Origin: Dehalococcoidia bacterium
Lineage (GTDB): Bacteria > Chloroflexota > Dehalococcoidia > Bin125
Direction: 5' to 3'
Assembly (NCBI GenBank): GCA_022822375.1
Contig: JAJEBU010000123.1
Location: 1-48,809 of the forward strand
Length of the DNA: 48,809 nt
The notes beneath the pieces were generated by a model. The model was not told the DNA's origin and did not search any database. It saw nothing but the letters and a program-made list of their open reading frames with translations. Positions 26,257-34,438 of the stretch are shown piece after piece. Position 1 is the first letter of the stretch; the number at the start of each line of letters is the position of its first letter. The position numbers were made by a program, and so were the translations under genes.

Positions 26257-27489
26257 TCAGCGCGACAGGTCCTCGTCGAGGCGGAAGGCCGCGTGCAGCA
26301 GACGGACGGCTTCTTCGCCGCGATCGGAGCGCACCAGGCAGGTAATTCGAATCTCCGAAGTGGTGATCAGCTCGATGTTGATGCCAGCGTCGGAGAGCGA
26401 GCGGAACATGGTTGCCGCGTAGCCGGGTCCGGACTGCATGCCGGTGCCGATCAGGGAAACCTTGACCAGGTCGCGGTCGAACAGCACATCGGCCGCGCCG
26501 AGCTCTGCCGCCAGCGCGCCGCTGAGCTCCTGCGTCTGTTCCCAGTCACTCTCGGTCACGGTGAAGGTGAGGTCGGTCAGCTGCAGCTCGGACGCGTTCT
26601 GGACGATCGTGTCAACTGAGATACCAGCGTCGGCGAGGGGGCCGAAGAGCTGCGCGGCGATACCGGGTCGGTCGGGGACGTTGCGCAGCGTGACTGAGGC
26701 GACGTCGCGATCGAGGGCGACCGTTCTGACACGATTTTCAGGTTCCATGACAACGCGCTCCCGTATCAGTGTGCCGCCGCCCGAGCCGAACTCGGCTTGT
26801 GACGACGCCACCAGGATGGGTATCTGATAGAGCAGTCCCAGCTCGACGGCGCGCGGATGCATGACGCCGGCGCCTTGCTGGGCTGCTTCGAGCATTTCTT
26901 CGGATGCGATGTCACGCAGGCAACGGGCCTGCGGCTCGATCCGCGGGTCGGTCGTGTAGATGCCCTGGACGTCGGTGTAGATTTCCACCTGCTCGGCGCG
27001 GAGCGCGGCGCCGAGCGCCACCGCCGACGTGTCGGAGCCGCCGCGCCCCAGCGTCGCATAGTCGCCCTGCGGACTCTGACCCTGGAAACCGGCCACGACG
27101 ACGACCTGGCCATCGTTCAGCTCGGCCTCGAGGCGCTGCGTGTCGATGTTACGAATGCGGGCGCGTCCGAAGGTCTGGTCGGTGAAGACACCGGCCTGCG
27201 CGCCGGTCAGGGCGATGGCGGGGCGGCCGAGGTCGATCAACGCCATCGTGAGCAGGGCCGAGGAGACCATCTCGCCGGTCGCCATGAGCAGGTCGGTTTC
27301 GCGTCGCGGCGGACGCGAGTTGACCTCGTTGGCGAGTGCGAGCAGGTCGTCGGTGGACTTGCCCATTGCGGAGACGACGACGGCCAGACGCTCGCCGGTT
27401 GCGGCGCGGTCGGCGATGCGGCGCGCGACGTTGCGCAAACGCTCGACCGAGCCGACCGAGGTGCCTCCGTACTTCTGAACGACGGTCAC
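26257..27489 (-). CDS. ask: Aspartate kinase with two ACT domains
   Basis: Aspartate kinase phosphorylates aspartate to open the lysine, threonine and methionine pathway. The kinase domain begins VVQKYGGTSVGSVERL and contains GRGGSDTSAVAL and the segment EIYTDVQGIYTTDPRI. Two ACT domains (about 265-410) bind feedback effectors in the family. The start is GTG 27489, overlapping the thrB stop as GTGA. An internal ATG at 26748 with GGGAG nine bases upstream could start a separate regulatory subunit of 163 residues, as in Bacillus and Corynebacterium. It is the last gene of the pdxS-to-ask operon. Confidence 0.96.
   Translation of the reverse strand: MTVVQKYGGTSVGSVERLRNVARRIADRAATGERLAVVVSAMGKSTDDLLALANEVNSRPPRRETDLLMATGEMVSSALLTMALIDLGRPAIALTGAQAGVFTDQTFGRARIRNIDTQRLEAELNDGQVVVVAGFQGQSPQGDYATLGRGGSDTSAVALGAALRAEQVEIYTDVQGIYTTDPRIEPQARCLRDIASEEMLEAAQQGAGVMHPRAVELGLLYQIPILVASSQAEFGSGGGTLIRERVVMEPENRVRTVALDRDVASVTLRNVPDRPGIAAQLFGPLADAGISVDTIVQNASELQLTDLTFTVTESDWEQTQELSGALAAELGAADVLFDRDLVKVSLIGTGMQSGPGYAATMFRSLSDAGINIELITTSEIRITCLVRSDRGEEAVRLLHAAFRLDEDLSR
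26758..26762 (-). promoter_or_regulatory. Internal ribosome binding site candidate within ask
   Basis: GGGAG on the minus strand lies nine bases before the in-frame ATG at 26748. Translation from there would give 163 residues spanning both ACT domains, matching the size of beta subunits of known alpha2-beta2 aspartate kinases. Inferred by analogy only. Confidence 0.4.
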
Positions 27490-28421
27490 AGAATCTGCGC
27501 CCCGGTCGTATCCAGCTGGGTGATGAAGCCGTCACCGGTGATGCCGCGGCTGGCCGCGGCCGAGGTCCAGGCGTGGCGGACTGCCTCGGCATGGTCGTCG
27601 TCGGTCAACGCCATCAGCGTGGAACCGCCGCCGGACAAGTAGGCGGCGTAGGCGCCGGCTGACTCTGCCGCCTCGAAGAGGTCGAACATTTCGGGGAACA
27701 GTTCGGAGCGCGGAGCCTGGTGCAGTCGGTCGTCGACAGCGGGCTGCAGTGCGTCCCAGCTTCCGGTGGAGAGCGCGGCGACGAGCAGCGCCGCGCGGGA
27801 GGCCTGATGAACCGCGTCTCGGCGCGAGAGATTGCGCGGCAGCAGTCGGCGGCCCTTCTTGGTCGACATGTTGAAACTGGGCGTGAACCCAACGAAGTGC
27901 AGACCATCGGCGACGGGCAGATCAATGCGCGTCACGCCGGGGCCTTCGAACGCGACGATCTGACAGCCACCAAAGAGCGCGGGCGCGATGTTGTCGGCGT
28001 GGCCCTCGAGTTCGGCGCCGATCTCCAGCAAGCGCTGCGCAGAGAGCGTCCCGCCGAGCAAGGCGTTGGCGGCGACGAGCCCGGCGCCGCGGAAGGCAGC
28101 GCTCGCGCCGAGGCCCCGTCCCAGCGGGAACTCGGCCGACACGCTGACGCTGATCTGCTCCATCTCGGGCCGTTCGAGATCGAGTTCGCGGTACAGCTCG
28201 CGGACGGCGCGTCGGACGTGGCGGGCCATCGGCGAGCGTTCGCCCTCGCTGTCGGTTGCGATCGAGAGCGTGACGGTCACGTAGCGTTGCAGGGCGACGC
28301 CGACGGCGTCGAAGCCGGTGCCGAGATTGGCGGAGGTCGCGGGCAAGCGCACCGTGACGGGACCAACTGGTTGTACGTCAGGGTCGCGCTCCGGCCAGCC
28401 GTCAGCTTGTTCTGAGGTCAT
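27486..28421 (-). CDS. thrB: Homoserine kinase (GHMP family)
   Basis: ThrB phosphorylates homoserine, supplying the substrate of ThrC. The 311-residue GHMP kinase has the ATP loop PLGRGLGASAAFRGAG and the N-terminal motif LPATSANLGTGFDAVGVAL. The C-terminal glycine motif AYLSGGGSTLMAL is also visible. ATG 28421 overlaps the tmk stop as ATGA, and the stop overlaps ask. A 16-residue longer frame starting at 28469 is less likely because it runs into tmk. Pairing with ask fits aspartate-family metabolism. Confidence 0.95.
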   Translation of the reverse strand: MTSEQADGWPERDPDVQPVGPVTVRLPATSANLGTGFDAVGVALQRYVTVTLSIATDSEGERSPMARHVRRAVRELYRELDLERPEMEQISVSVSAEFPLGRGLGASAAFRGAGLVAANALLGGTLSAQRLLEIGAELEGHADNIAPALFGGCQIVAFEGPGVTRIDLPVADGLHFVGFTPSFNMSTKKGRRLLPRNLSRRDAVHQASRAALLVAALSTGSWDALQPAVDDRLHQAPRSELFPEMFDLFEAAESAGAYAAYLSGGGSTLMALTDDDHAEAVRHAWTSAAASRGITGDGFITQLDTTGAQIL

Positions 28422-29095
28422 TGGTCCGCATTTCCTGGCAACTCGTCGCCGAGGCGCTCGTCCAGCCACTCGCGCAGGGTCTTCAGCGCCGCCGCACGGA
28501 CGAGCGTGACGTCGCGGTCAGCGTCGATCACGATAACGCGCCCAGCGGATACGTTCGCCAGTTCGCGGAATCCCGCGTTGACTTGCTCGTGGAAGCCAAG
28601 GGCGGCGTCGCCAATCCGGTCGCGGCTCGACGTTCGGGAGCGGGTGCGTTGCAGTCCAACCGCCGCCGGCAGGTCCAGCAGCAAGGTGAGATCGGGCATC
28701 AGACCCTGCGTCGCCTCATCGTTGACGCGGCGCAGACGCTCGATGTCGAGTCCGCGTCCGAAGCCCTGGTAGGCCAGCGTGGAGTCGGCGTAGCGGTCGG
28801 AGATGACAATCTCGCCGGCCTGCAAGGCGGGGCGGATCACCTTGCTGACGTGGGAGGCGCGCGCAGCGAGGAAGAGCCATGTTTCTTCCCAGTCGGACAG
28901 ATCCAGATCGGGGTTGAGGACGAGGGCGCGCAGGTGGTTGCCCAGTTCGGTGCCGCCTGGTTCGAAGGTCAGGCGGACCCGGTAGCCGGCGTCGACGAGG
29001 CATGCAGCGAGCGCACGGGCGAGCGTCGTCTTGCCAGCGCCGTCGCCGCCTTCAACGGTGATGAACGCTCCGCGCTTGGTGGGATCAGCCGCCAT
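28418..29095 (-). CDS. tmk: Thymidylate kinase
   Basis: Tmk phosphorylates dTMP to dTDP. The P-loop EGGDGAGKTT is at about residues 14-23, the DR motif is SDRYADSTLAYQG, and the LID region contains RTRSRTSSRDRIGD. The start ATG 29095 (MAADPTKRGAFITVEG) gives the normal 225 residues; the frame is open further upstream but lacks homology there. It overlaps the upstream R3H ATPase by 11 bp and thrB by 4 bp. Confidence 0.96.
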   Translation of the reverse strand: MAADPTKRGAFITVEGGDGAGKTTLARALAACLVDAGYRVRLTFEPGGTELGNHLRALVLNPDLDLSDWEETWLFLAARASHVSKVIRPALQAGEIVISDRYADSTLAYQGFGRGLDIERLRRVNDEATQGLMPDLTLLLDLPAAVGLQRTRSRTSSRDRIGDAALGFHEQVNAGFRELANVSAGRVIVIDADRDVTLVRAAALKTLREWLDERLGDELPGNADQ

Positions 29096-30758
29096 GGATG
29101 CGTACCCGCCGGTTGGGCTCGCGGCCCTTGCTGACGGAGGCCAGCGCCTGGTCGCTGGCCAACTGATGCTGCAGCTTGCGGATGTACGGATTCTGCGGCG
29201 CCAGGTCGATGCTGGATTGGCGGCCGGAGTGGATCTGGGAGATGGCCTCTTCCGCCTCGGACAGCGCGGCCGTGACCGCGTCGTTGGGGGATGAGCCTCT
29301 GGCCAGCGCACGCAGGCTCTTTTCCATCTGCAGCACGGTGTTGTGTTTGAGCACCACGACGGGCAGACGCTTGGATTCGGCCAGGCGCAGCTCGGGCGGT
29401 CGGCGGCGGAAGGACGGGCGCAGCGTCATGACGACATCCGCCTCCTCGATGCGCTCGGCGATGGAGACATTGACGCCGGTCTCGCGGATTGAGTCGCGCA
29501 GGCGTGCCAGAGAGACACCCAGCGGATAGATCTTCTGGTGCGGTCCGGGCGAGGCCGATTGCAGCCGCGAACGGCTCTCGCGGCGGCGGCGCAGCGGCTC
29601 CTCATGCGTCGTGCCGTTGCCGAAGGAGGGTCCCCTGCCGATCCGGCCGATTGAACCGGCCCAGCGGTGCTCGTCGGGAAACTCCGATTGCATATCGGAG
29701 AGCGCGTTGTCGCCGACGGCGGATCGGACGGAGTCAACGGAGGTGTAGACGTCTCCGTCGTCGTCCATTTCGCGGATCTCGGCGTCGACCGATTCACCGC
29801 GCAGGAGGGCATCGACGGTCGCGTCGAGTTCGGAGTGGACGGCGACGCGCGAGAAGGATTGGATCTCGACGAGCGCCTCGAACGTTGGCGGCGCCTTGCG
29901 CTCCAGCACTGACTTGCGAGTGCCGCGCCGGCGCGCCTCCTCATCGGAGAGCGTGACGGTCTGGATGCCGCCGATCAGGTCGACGAGGGTGGGATTGAGC
30001 ATCAGGTTGGCGAGCGTGTTGCCGTGCGCGGTGGCGACGAGCTGGACCCCGCGCTCGGCGATGGTGCGGGCGGCCTGCGCTTCCAGCTCGGTGCCGATCT
30101 CATCGATCACGATCACTTCGGGCATGTGGTTCTCGACGGCCTCGACCATCACAGCGTGCTGCAGTTCGGGGCGTTCGACCTGCATGCGTCGAGCACGGCC
30201 GATGCCGTCGTGGGGGATATCGCCGTCGCCACCGATCTCGTTGGAGGTATCGACGATCACGACGCGCTTGCCCTGCTCGGCGAGGACGCGCGCCGCCTCG
30301 CGGAGCAGCGTCGTTTTGCCGACGCCGGGCCGTCCGAGCAGCAGGATCGATGCGCCTTCCTTGACGAAGTCCTCGATCACCGCCACCGAGCCGGTGACGG
30401 CTCGGCCCACGCGCATCGTGAGGCCGACGACAGCGCGCTGCCGGTTGCGAATGCAGGCGATGCGGTGCAGGGTGCGAGGAATGCCGGCGCGATTGTCGGC
30501 GCCGAACTCGCCGAGCGCGGCGACGACGAGCTGCAGCTCGGCGTTGGTCACTTCGGTCTCGCGCAGGATGACCTCGCCGTCGAGGTATCGGGCGTATGGC
30601 AACCGACCGAAATCCAGCACGATCTCGAGCAAGGATTCTGCCACGCCGCGTTCTTCAACGGCGCGTCGAATGGCGGCCGGCAGCGTTGAGAGCAGGGCCT
30701 CGAGGTCGTCGGCGGAGGCTGCGGCGTTGTGCACGGAGGTCGGAGCCGGCATTGTCAT
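29085..30758 (-). CDS. SpoIIIAA/Ycf45-like ATPase with C-terminal R3H domain
   Basis: The 557-residue protein has an AAA/RecA-type ATPase domain with P-loop GRPGVGKT at 142-149 and Walker B VIVIDEIGTELEA. The ATPase resembles SpoIIIAA and plastid Ycf45. A low-complexity insert follows around residues 340-420. A second conserved region contains SIAERIEEADVVMTLRPSFR. The last 40 residues form an R3H domain, a single-stranded nucleic-acid binder, ending REPNRRVRIHGG. ATG 30758 overlaps the pdxT stop as TGATG; an ATG at 30824 is in frame but lies inside pdxT. Its biological role is not established. Its neighbour tmk hints at a nucleic-acid context. Confidence 0.88.
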   Translation of the reverse strand: MTMPAPTSVHNAAASADDLEALLSTLPAAIRRAVEERGVAESLLEIVLDFGRLPYARYLDGEVILRETEVTNAELQLVVAALGEFGADNRAGIPRTLHRIACIRNRQRAVVGLTMRVGRAVTGSVAVIEDFVKEGASILLLGRPGVGKTTLLREAARVLAEQGKRVVIVDTSNEIGGDGDIPHDGIGRARRMQVERPELQHAVMVEAVENHMPEVIVIDEIGTELEAQAARTIAERGVQLVATAHGNTLANLMLNPTLVDLIGGIQTVTLSDEEARRRGTRKSVLERKAPPTFEALVEIQSFSRVAVHSELDATVDALLRGESVDAEIREMDDDGDVYTSVDSVRSAVGDNALSDMQSEFPDEHRWAGSIGRIGRGPSFGNGTTHEEPLRRRRESRSRLQSASPGPHQKIYPLGVSLARLRDSIRETGVNVSIAERIEEADVVMTLRPSFRRRPPELRLAESKRLPVVVLKHNTVLQMEKSLRALARGSSPNDAVTAALSEAEEAISQIHSGRQSSIDLAPQNPYIRKLQHQLASDQALASVSKGREPNRRVRIHGG

Positions 30759-31429
30759 CAGCCTAACCGGCCCAGCGTCGCGTGCGCCTCGCTTGGCCGT
30801 GGATTGTCGGCGCGCTGTTGACACATCTCGATGAAGTGCCGATGGATGCGGGTGTCCGCGGTCAACTCGGGGTGGAAGGTCGTTGCGAGGATTGATTGGT
30901 GCTGGACGGCGACCGGTTCGTGGTCGTGCTCGGCGCCGAGTCGCAGCAAGACGTCGACACCGTCGCCGACGGAGCGAATCCGTGGCGCGCGAATGAAGAC
31001 GGCGGGGATGGCGCCGCCGCCGAACGGGCCTGGTTCCAGGTGCGCCTCAAAGGAATCGATCTGCCGGCCAAAGGCGTTGCGTTCGACGGTCATCGGCATC
31101 AGGTGCAGCGCGGGACGGTCCAGGCTGATGATCTCTTCGGCCAGCAGGATGGCGCCGGCGCAGGTGCCCCAGAGTGGCAGACCGCGACGGCCCAGTTCGA
31201 TCAGGGGCTCTCGCAGGTCGTAGGCGATCAGCAGGCGGGCGATGGTGGTGCTCTCGCCGCCGGGGATGATCAGGCCGTCGACGTGCTGGAGCTGCTCGAG
31301 GGTCCGGACCTCGAGCGGCTGTGCTCCGGCGCGCCGGAGCGACGCGGCGTGCTCGGCAAAGTCGCCTTGCAGCGCCAGAACGCCCACGTTGACGATGCGA
31401 GAACCGTGCTGGTTCGTCATCGACCCCAT
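30758..31429 (-). CDS. pdxT: PLP synthase glutaminase subunit
   Basis: PdxT hydrolyses glutamine and passes ammonia to PdxS. It is a class I glutamine amidotransferase with catalytic Cys in GTCAGAILLA, the His/Glu pair in TTFHPEL, and the family segment IPGGESTTI. The 223 residues are slightly longer than usual owing to both ends. The start could be ATG 31429 or the in-frame ATG 31420; neither has a strong ribosome site. It lies 15 bp after pdxS (from the first ATG) and overlaps the next gene by one base. Confidence 0.95.
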   Translation of the reverse strand: MGSMTNQHGSRIVNVGVLALQGDFAEHAASLRRAGAQPLEVRTLEQLQHVDGLIIPGGESTTIARLLIAYDLREPLIELGRRGLPLWGTCAGAILLAEEIISLDRPALHLMPMTVERNAFGRQIDSFEAHLEPGPFGGGAIPAVFIRAPRIRSVGDGVDVLLRLGAEHDHEPVAVQHQSILATTFHPELTADTRIHRHFIEMCQQRADNPRPSEAHATLGRLG

Positions 31430-31444
31430 CTCGGAGGCCGTCGC

Positions 31445-32332
31445 CTACCAGCCCCGCTTGGCCAGGCGTTCAGGCTCGGGGATGTCTGACAGTTCGATGC
31501 CGGACATCGCTTGAGGCAGGTTGGTCGAGACGTCGGCCAGGACGTCGTCGTCCTGATAGTGGGTAACGGCGCGGACGATGGCGTCGGCCATGCGGGCCGG
31601 GTCTTCGGACTTGAAGATGCCGCTGCCGACAAAGACGCCGTCAGCGCCCAGCCGCATCATCAGTGCAGCGTCGGCCGGGGTGGCGACACCGCCGGCAGCG
31701 AAGTTGACGACGGGCAGGCGGCCGATCTCACGGGTCTCGCGGACCAGCTCGACTGGCGCGCCGAGGTCTCGTGCGTAGGAGACCAGTTCTTCGTCGCCCA
31801 TCTGTTGCAGTCGAGCGATGGCGCCTTGCACGGCGCGCATGTGGCGGACGGCCTCGACGATATTGCCGGTGCCGGCCTCGCCCTTGGTGCGGATCATGGC
31901 AGCGCCCTCCGCGATGCGGCGCAGCGCCTCGCCGAGATCGCGGCAGCCGCACACGAATGGCACCGCAAACTGGTGCTTGTTGATGTGAAACGCTTCGTCG
32001 GCGGGTGTGAGCACTTCGGACTCGTCGATGTAGTCGACGCCCAAGGCCTCGAGGATCGAGGCTTCGACGAAGTGTCCGATGCGCACCTTGGCCATGACCG
32101 GGATCGAGACGGTGTCGATGATGCCGCGAATCAGCGACGGGTCAGACATGCGGGCGACGCCGCCGGTGGCGCGGATGTCGGACGGAACGCGTTCCAGCGC
32201 CATCACCGAGCATGCGCCGGCCTCCGCCGCGATGCGCGCGTGCTCGGGCGTGACCACGTCCATGATCACGCCGCCCTTGAGCATCTGCGCCAGGCCCGCC
32301 TTCACCGTCTGCGTCGCCGTCTCAACGACCAT
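31445..32332 (-). CDS. pdxS: PLP synthase synthase subunit
   Basis: PdxS makes pyridoxal 5'-phosphate directly from a pentose phosphate, a triose phosphate and ammonia (the DXP-independent route). The 295-residue TIM barrel shows D25, the active-site lysines K82 in VMAKVRIGH and K150 in [10 protein letters not shown], and the C-terminal phosphate site [20 protein letters not shown] 32332 has a strong GAGGAG five bases upstream. It heads an operon running to ask. PLP made here is the cofactor of GlyA and ThrC encoded in the same window. Confidence 0.97.
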   Translation of the reverse strand: MVVETATQTVKAGLAQMLKGGVIMDVVTPEHARIAAEAGACSVMALERVPSDIRATGGVARMSDPSLIRGIIDTVSIPVMAKVRIGHFVEASILEALGVDYIDESEVLTPADEAFHINKHQFAVPFVCGCRDLGEALRRIAEGAAMIRTKGEAGTGNIVEAVRHMRAVQGAIARLQQMGDEELVSYARDLGAPVELVRETREIGRLPVVNFAAGGVATPADAALMMRLGADGVFVGSGIFKSEDPARMADAIVRAVTHYQDDDVLADVSTNLPQAMSGIELSDIPEPERLAKRGW

Positions 32333-32363
32333 GGTTGCTCCTCAATCTCCGCTCAGTGTCTTC

Positions 32364-32369
32364 AGTCTA
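32364..32369 (-). promoter_or_regulatory. Candidate -10 for the pdxS operon
   Basis: TAGACT on the minus strand lies 31 bases before the pdxS ATG, giving a short leader with the GAGGAG ribosome site. A weak TGCAGA lies 18 bases upstream as a possible -35. This fits the TAGNCT hexamers seen elsewhere in the window. Confidence 0.4.
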
Positions 32370-32420
32370 TCGCGCGCTGGGCTTGGGTCTGCACGGCGGT
32401 CGCGGGCGGACGTGTCGGCG

Positions 32421-32450
32421 CACACAGGAGCGCCGCACACCAGAGCGCCG
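32421..32450. repeat. Two tandem 15-bp imperfect direct repeats
   Basis: CACACAGGAGCGCCG (32421-32435) is followed directly by CACACCAGAGCGCCG (32436-32450), with two mismatches. It lies in the 155-bp spacer between pdxS and the ABC ATPase gene, downstream of the ABC operon and upstream of pdxS. It could be a regulator site or a chance duplication. Confidence 0.5.
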
Positions 32451-32487
32451 CTGGCAGCGACCGTTGACCGGGCCAGCCGCTGGTTGC

Positions 32488-33315
32488 TCAGGCCGTGGCT
32501 GCTTCCGAGATGACGTTCTGCAGCTCATCGACCTCACCGCCGCCGGCCATCAGATAGGAGAGGCCCTCCAGGGTCAGGTCCTCGCTGCGCAGGTCTTCTT
32601 GCAGGCGGCCGCGCTTGAAGACGAGGAATCGGTCGCCGACCCAGAAGGCGTGCTGCGGCTTGGGCGTGACCAGGATGACGCAGGTACCGCGCTGCGCGAC
32701 GCGTCGGATGAGTCGCAGGACCGCGCCCGACTGCCGTACGCCCAGCGCGGACGTCGGCTCGTCGAGGATCAGCACGCGCGCGCCGTAATAGAGCGCGCGG
32801 GCGATGGCCAGGGCCTGCCGCTCGCCGCCCGACATCGTGTAGGCGGCGCGATCGGGATCGCCCAAGTCGACGCCGAGCTTGTCCAGTTCGGCCTTCATGG
32901 TCTGCTTGGCATAGGCCACATCGAAGCGCTGGAAGATGCCCCAGCCGCGGACGGGTTCAGCGCCCATGAAGAAGTTCCGCCAGAGCGACATCAACGGCAC
33001 GATCGCTAAGTCTTGGTAGACCGCCACGATGCCAAAGGATCGGGCCTGGCGCGGAGACGTGAACTCGATCGGCGCGCCGTCGAGCAGCACGTCGCCGCTG
33101 CTCGGTGCGAGCATGCCGCAGAGCATCTTGATGAAGACTGACTTGCCCGCGCCGTTGTCGCCGACGACGCAGTTGACCTCGCCGGCGTGCAGCTGGAGGT
33201 CGACATCTTGCAGCGCGACGACAGGGCCGAAGCGTCGGCCCAGGCCGCGCGTTTCGATCACGGGCGGCTCGCGGTCGGCCTGCTGGGTGTCGTCGCTGAC
33301 TTCCATGGTGCTCAT
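32488..33315 (-). CDS. Sugar-type ABC importer, ATP-binding subunit (FrcA-like)
   Basis: This is a single ABC domain of 275 residues that would power a carbohydrate importer. Walker A GDNGAGKS is at 52-59, signature MSGGERQ at 161-167, Walker B ILDEPTSAL near 183-191. The switch or H-loop, usually ITHN in this family, reads VTPK at 216-219, so the catalytic histidine is Pro218. The gene lies 13 bp after the permease gene. Other FrcA-type importers use one such ATPase per permease, so this must be the working ATPase of the system or the system uses another one. Confidence 0.92.
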   Translation of the reverse strand: MSTMEVSDDTQQADREPPVIETRGLGRRFGPVVALQDVDLQLHAGEVNCVVGDNGAGKSVFIKMLCGMLAPSSGDVLLDGAPIEFTSPRQARSFGIVAVYQDLAIVPLMSLWRNFFMGAEPVRGWGIFQRFDVAYAKQTMKAELDKLGVDLGDPDRAAYTMSGGERQALAIARALYYGARVLILDEPTSALGVRQSGAVLRLIRRVAQRGTCVILVTPKPQHAFWVGDRFLVFKRGRLQEDLRSEDLTLEGLSYLMAGGGEVDELQNVISEAATA

Positions 33316-33328
33316 GACATGTTCCTGC

Positions 33329-34369
33329 TCAGCTCGAGCGCTGGATGCGCACCCGCTCGCCGACGATGTGGTTGATCAGCGTCGCGACGAGCAGCAAGAC
33401 GCCGAGGAAGGCCCAGCGCCAGTCGGAGTTCCAACCGGCCTGGGGAATGCCGATGAAGGCGATGCCCCAGATCAGCGCGCCGATCGCCGGGCCGACGGCT
33501 GATCCATAGCCGCCCGCCATGCGGCAGCCGCCGACGACGGCGGCGATGATGTAGAAGAACTCTGCGCCGACGCCTTGACCCGCCTGGACGGACGTGTAGC
33601 GCACGGCGTTGCTGACGCCGACGAACCAGGCGGCGCCGGCCGTCAGCATGAACAGGCCGATCTTGGTGCCGTTGACTGGTACGCCGACGGCGCGGGCGGC
33701 CTCGCGGTCGCCGCCGGTGGCGAAGATCCAGTTGCCGATCTTGGTGCGCCAGAGGATCCACGTGGCGATCACGATGAATCCGCCCCACCAGAGCAGCGAG
33801 ACGCGAAAGTCGGAAGGCGCGGTGCCAAAGACGGTCGCGACGATGGCGTGCAGCGCGTCGTAGCCGCTGGCTTCGTCGATGTTTTCGATCAGGGCGTCGC
33901 CGGTGAAGTACTTGGAGAGCGCCACGTTGGCTCCGCGCAGACCAAAGAACGTCCCGAGCGTGATCACGAAGGAGGGCAGCCCGGTCCAGACGACGAGGAC
34001 GCCGTTCCAGAGTCCGAGCGCCAGGCAGATGCCGAGCGAGAGCACGAGCGCGAGCCACAGGTTCATGCCCCACTCGGTGGCCATCACGCCGAGCAACGCG
34101 CCGGCCGTGCCGACCATGACGCCGGCGGAGAGGTCGAACTCGCCGCTGATCATCAGCAGTCCGACGGCGACGGCGATGATTCCGTAGGGCCATGCGGTGT
34201 CGAGCACGCGCGCGATGGTGGGGATCTCGAACATCGCGCCGGAGCTCGCGATACTGAAGAAGATGAACAGCAGCGCGGCCGCGACCAACGAGCCGAGCTC
34301 GGGCCGCAGAACCAGGTTCCGCGTCCACTCGCGGTTCGGTGTCAACGGTGCCAGGTGGTCGCGTAACAC
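33329..34369 (-). CDS. Sugar-type ABC importer permease (FrcC/RbsC-like)
   Basis: The 346-residue protein has about nine or ten hydrophobic segments and the family signature AVGLLMISGEFDLSAG followed by VMVGTAGALLGV. The EAA-like cytoplasmic region reads ATGGDREAARAVGVPVNGTK. It would form the membrane channel with the ATPase encoded downstream. The start is a GTG at 34369 (MLRDHLAPL), with only a weak ribosome site, and lies 69 bp after the first binding-protein gene. Substrate cannot be read from the sequence; pentoses, fructose or inositol are typical. Confidence 0.92.
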   Translation of the reverse strand: MLRDHLAPLTPNREWTRNLVLRPELGSLVAAALLFIFFSIASSGAMFEIPTIARVLDTAWPYGIIAVAVGLLMISGEFDLSAGVMVGTAGALLGVMATEWGMNLWLALVLSLGICLALGLWNGVLVVWTGLPSFVITLGTFFGLRGANVALSKYFTGDALIENIDEASGYDALHAIVATVFGTAPSDFRVSLLWWGGFIVIATWILWRTKIGNWIFATGGDREAARAVGVPVNGTKIGLFMLTAGAAWFVGVSNAVRYTSVQAGQGVGAEFFYIIAAVVGGCRMAGGYGSAVGPAIGALIWGIAFIGIPQAGWNSDWRWAFLGVLLLVATLINHIVGERVRIQRSS

Positions 34370-34438
34370 GTCGGCGTCGCTTTCAGAGCCGTTGGCCGCT
34401 ATCGGGCAGAGTAACTGGTAGACCCGGCACGATGGCGG

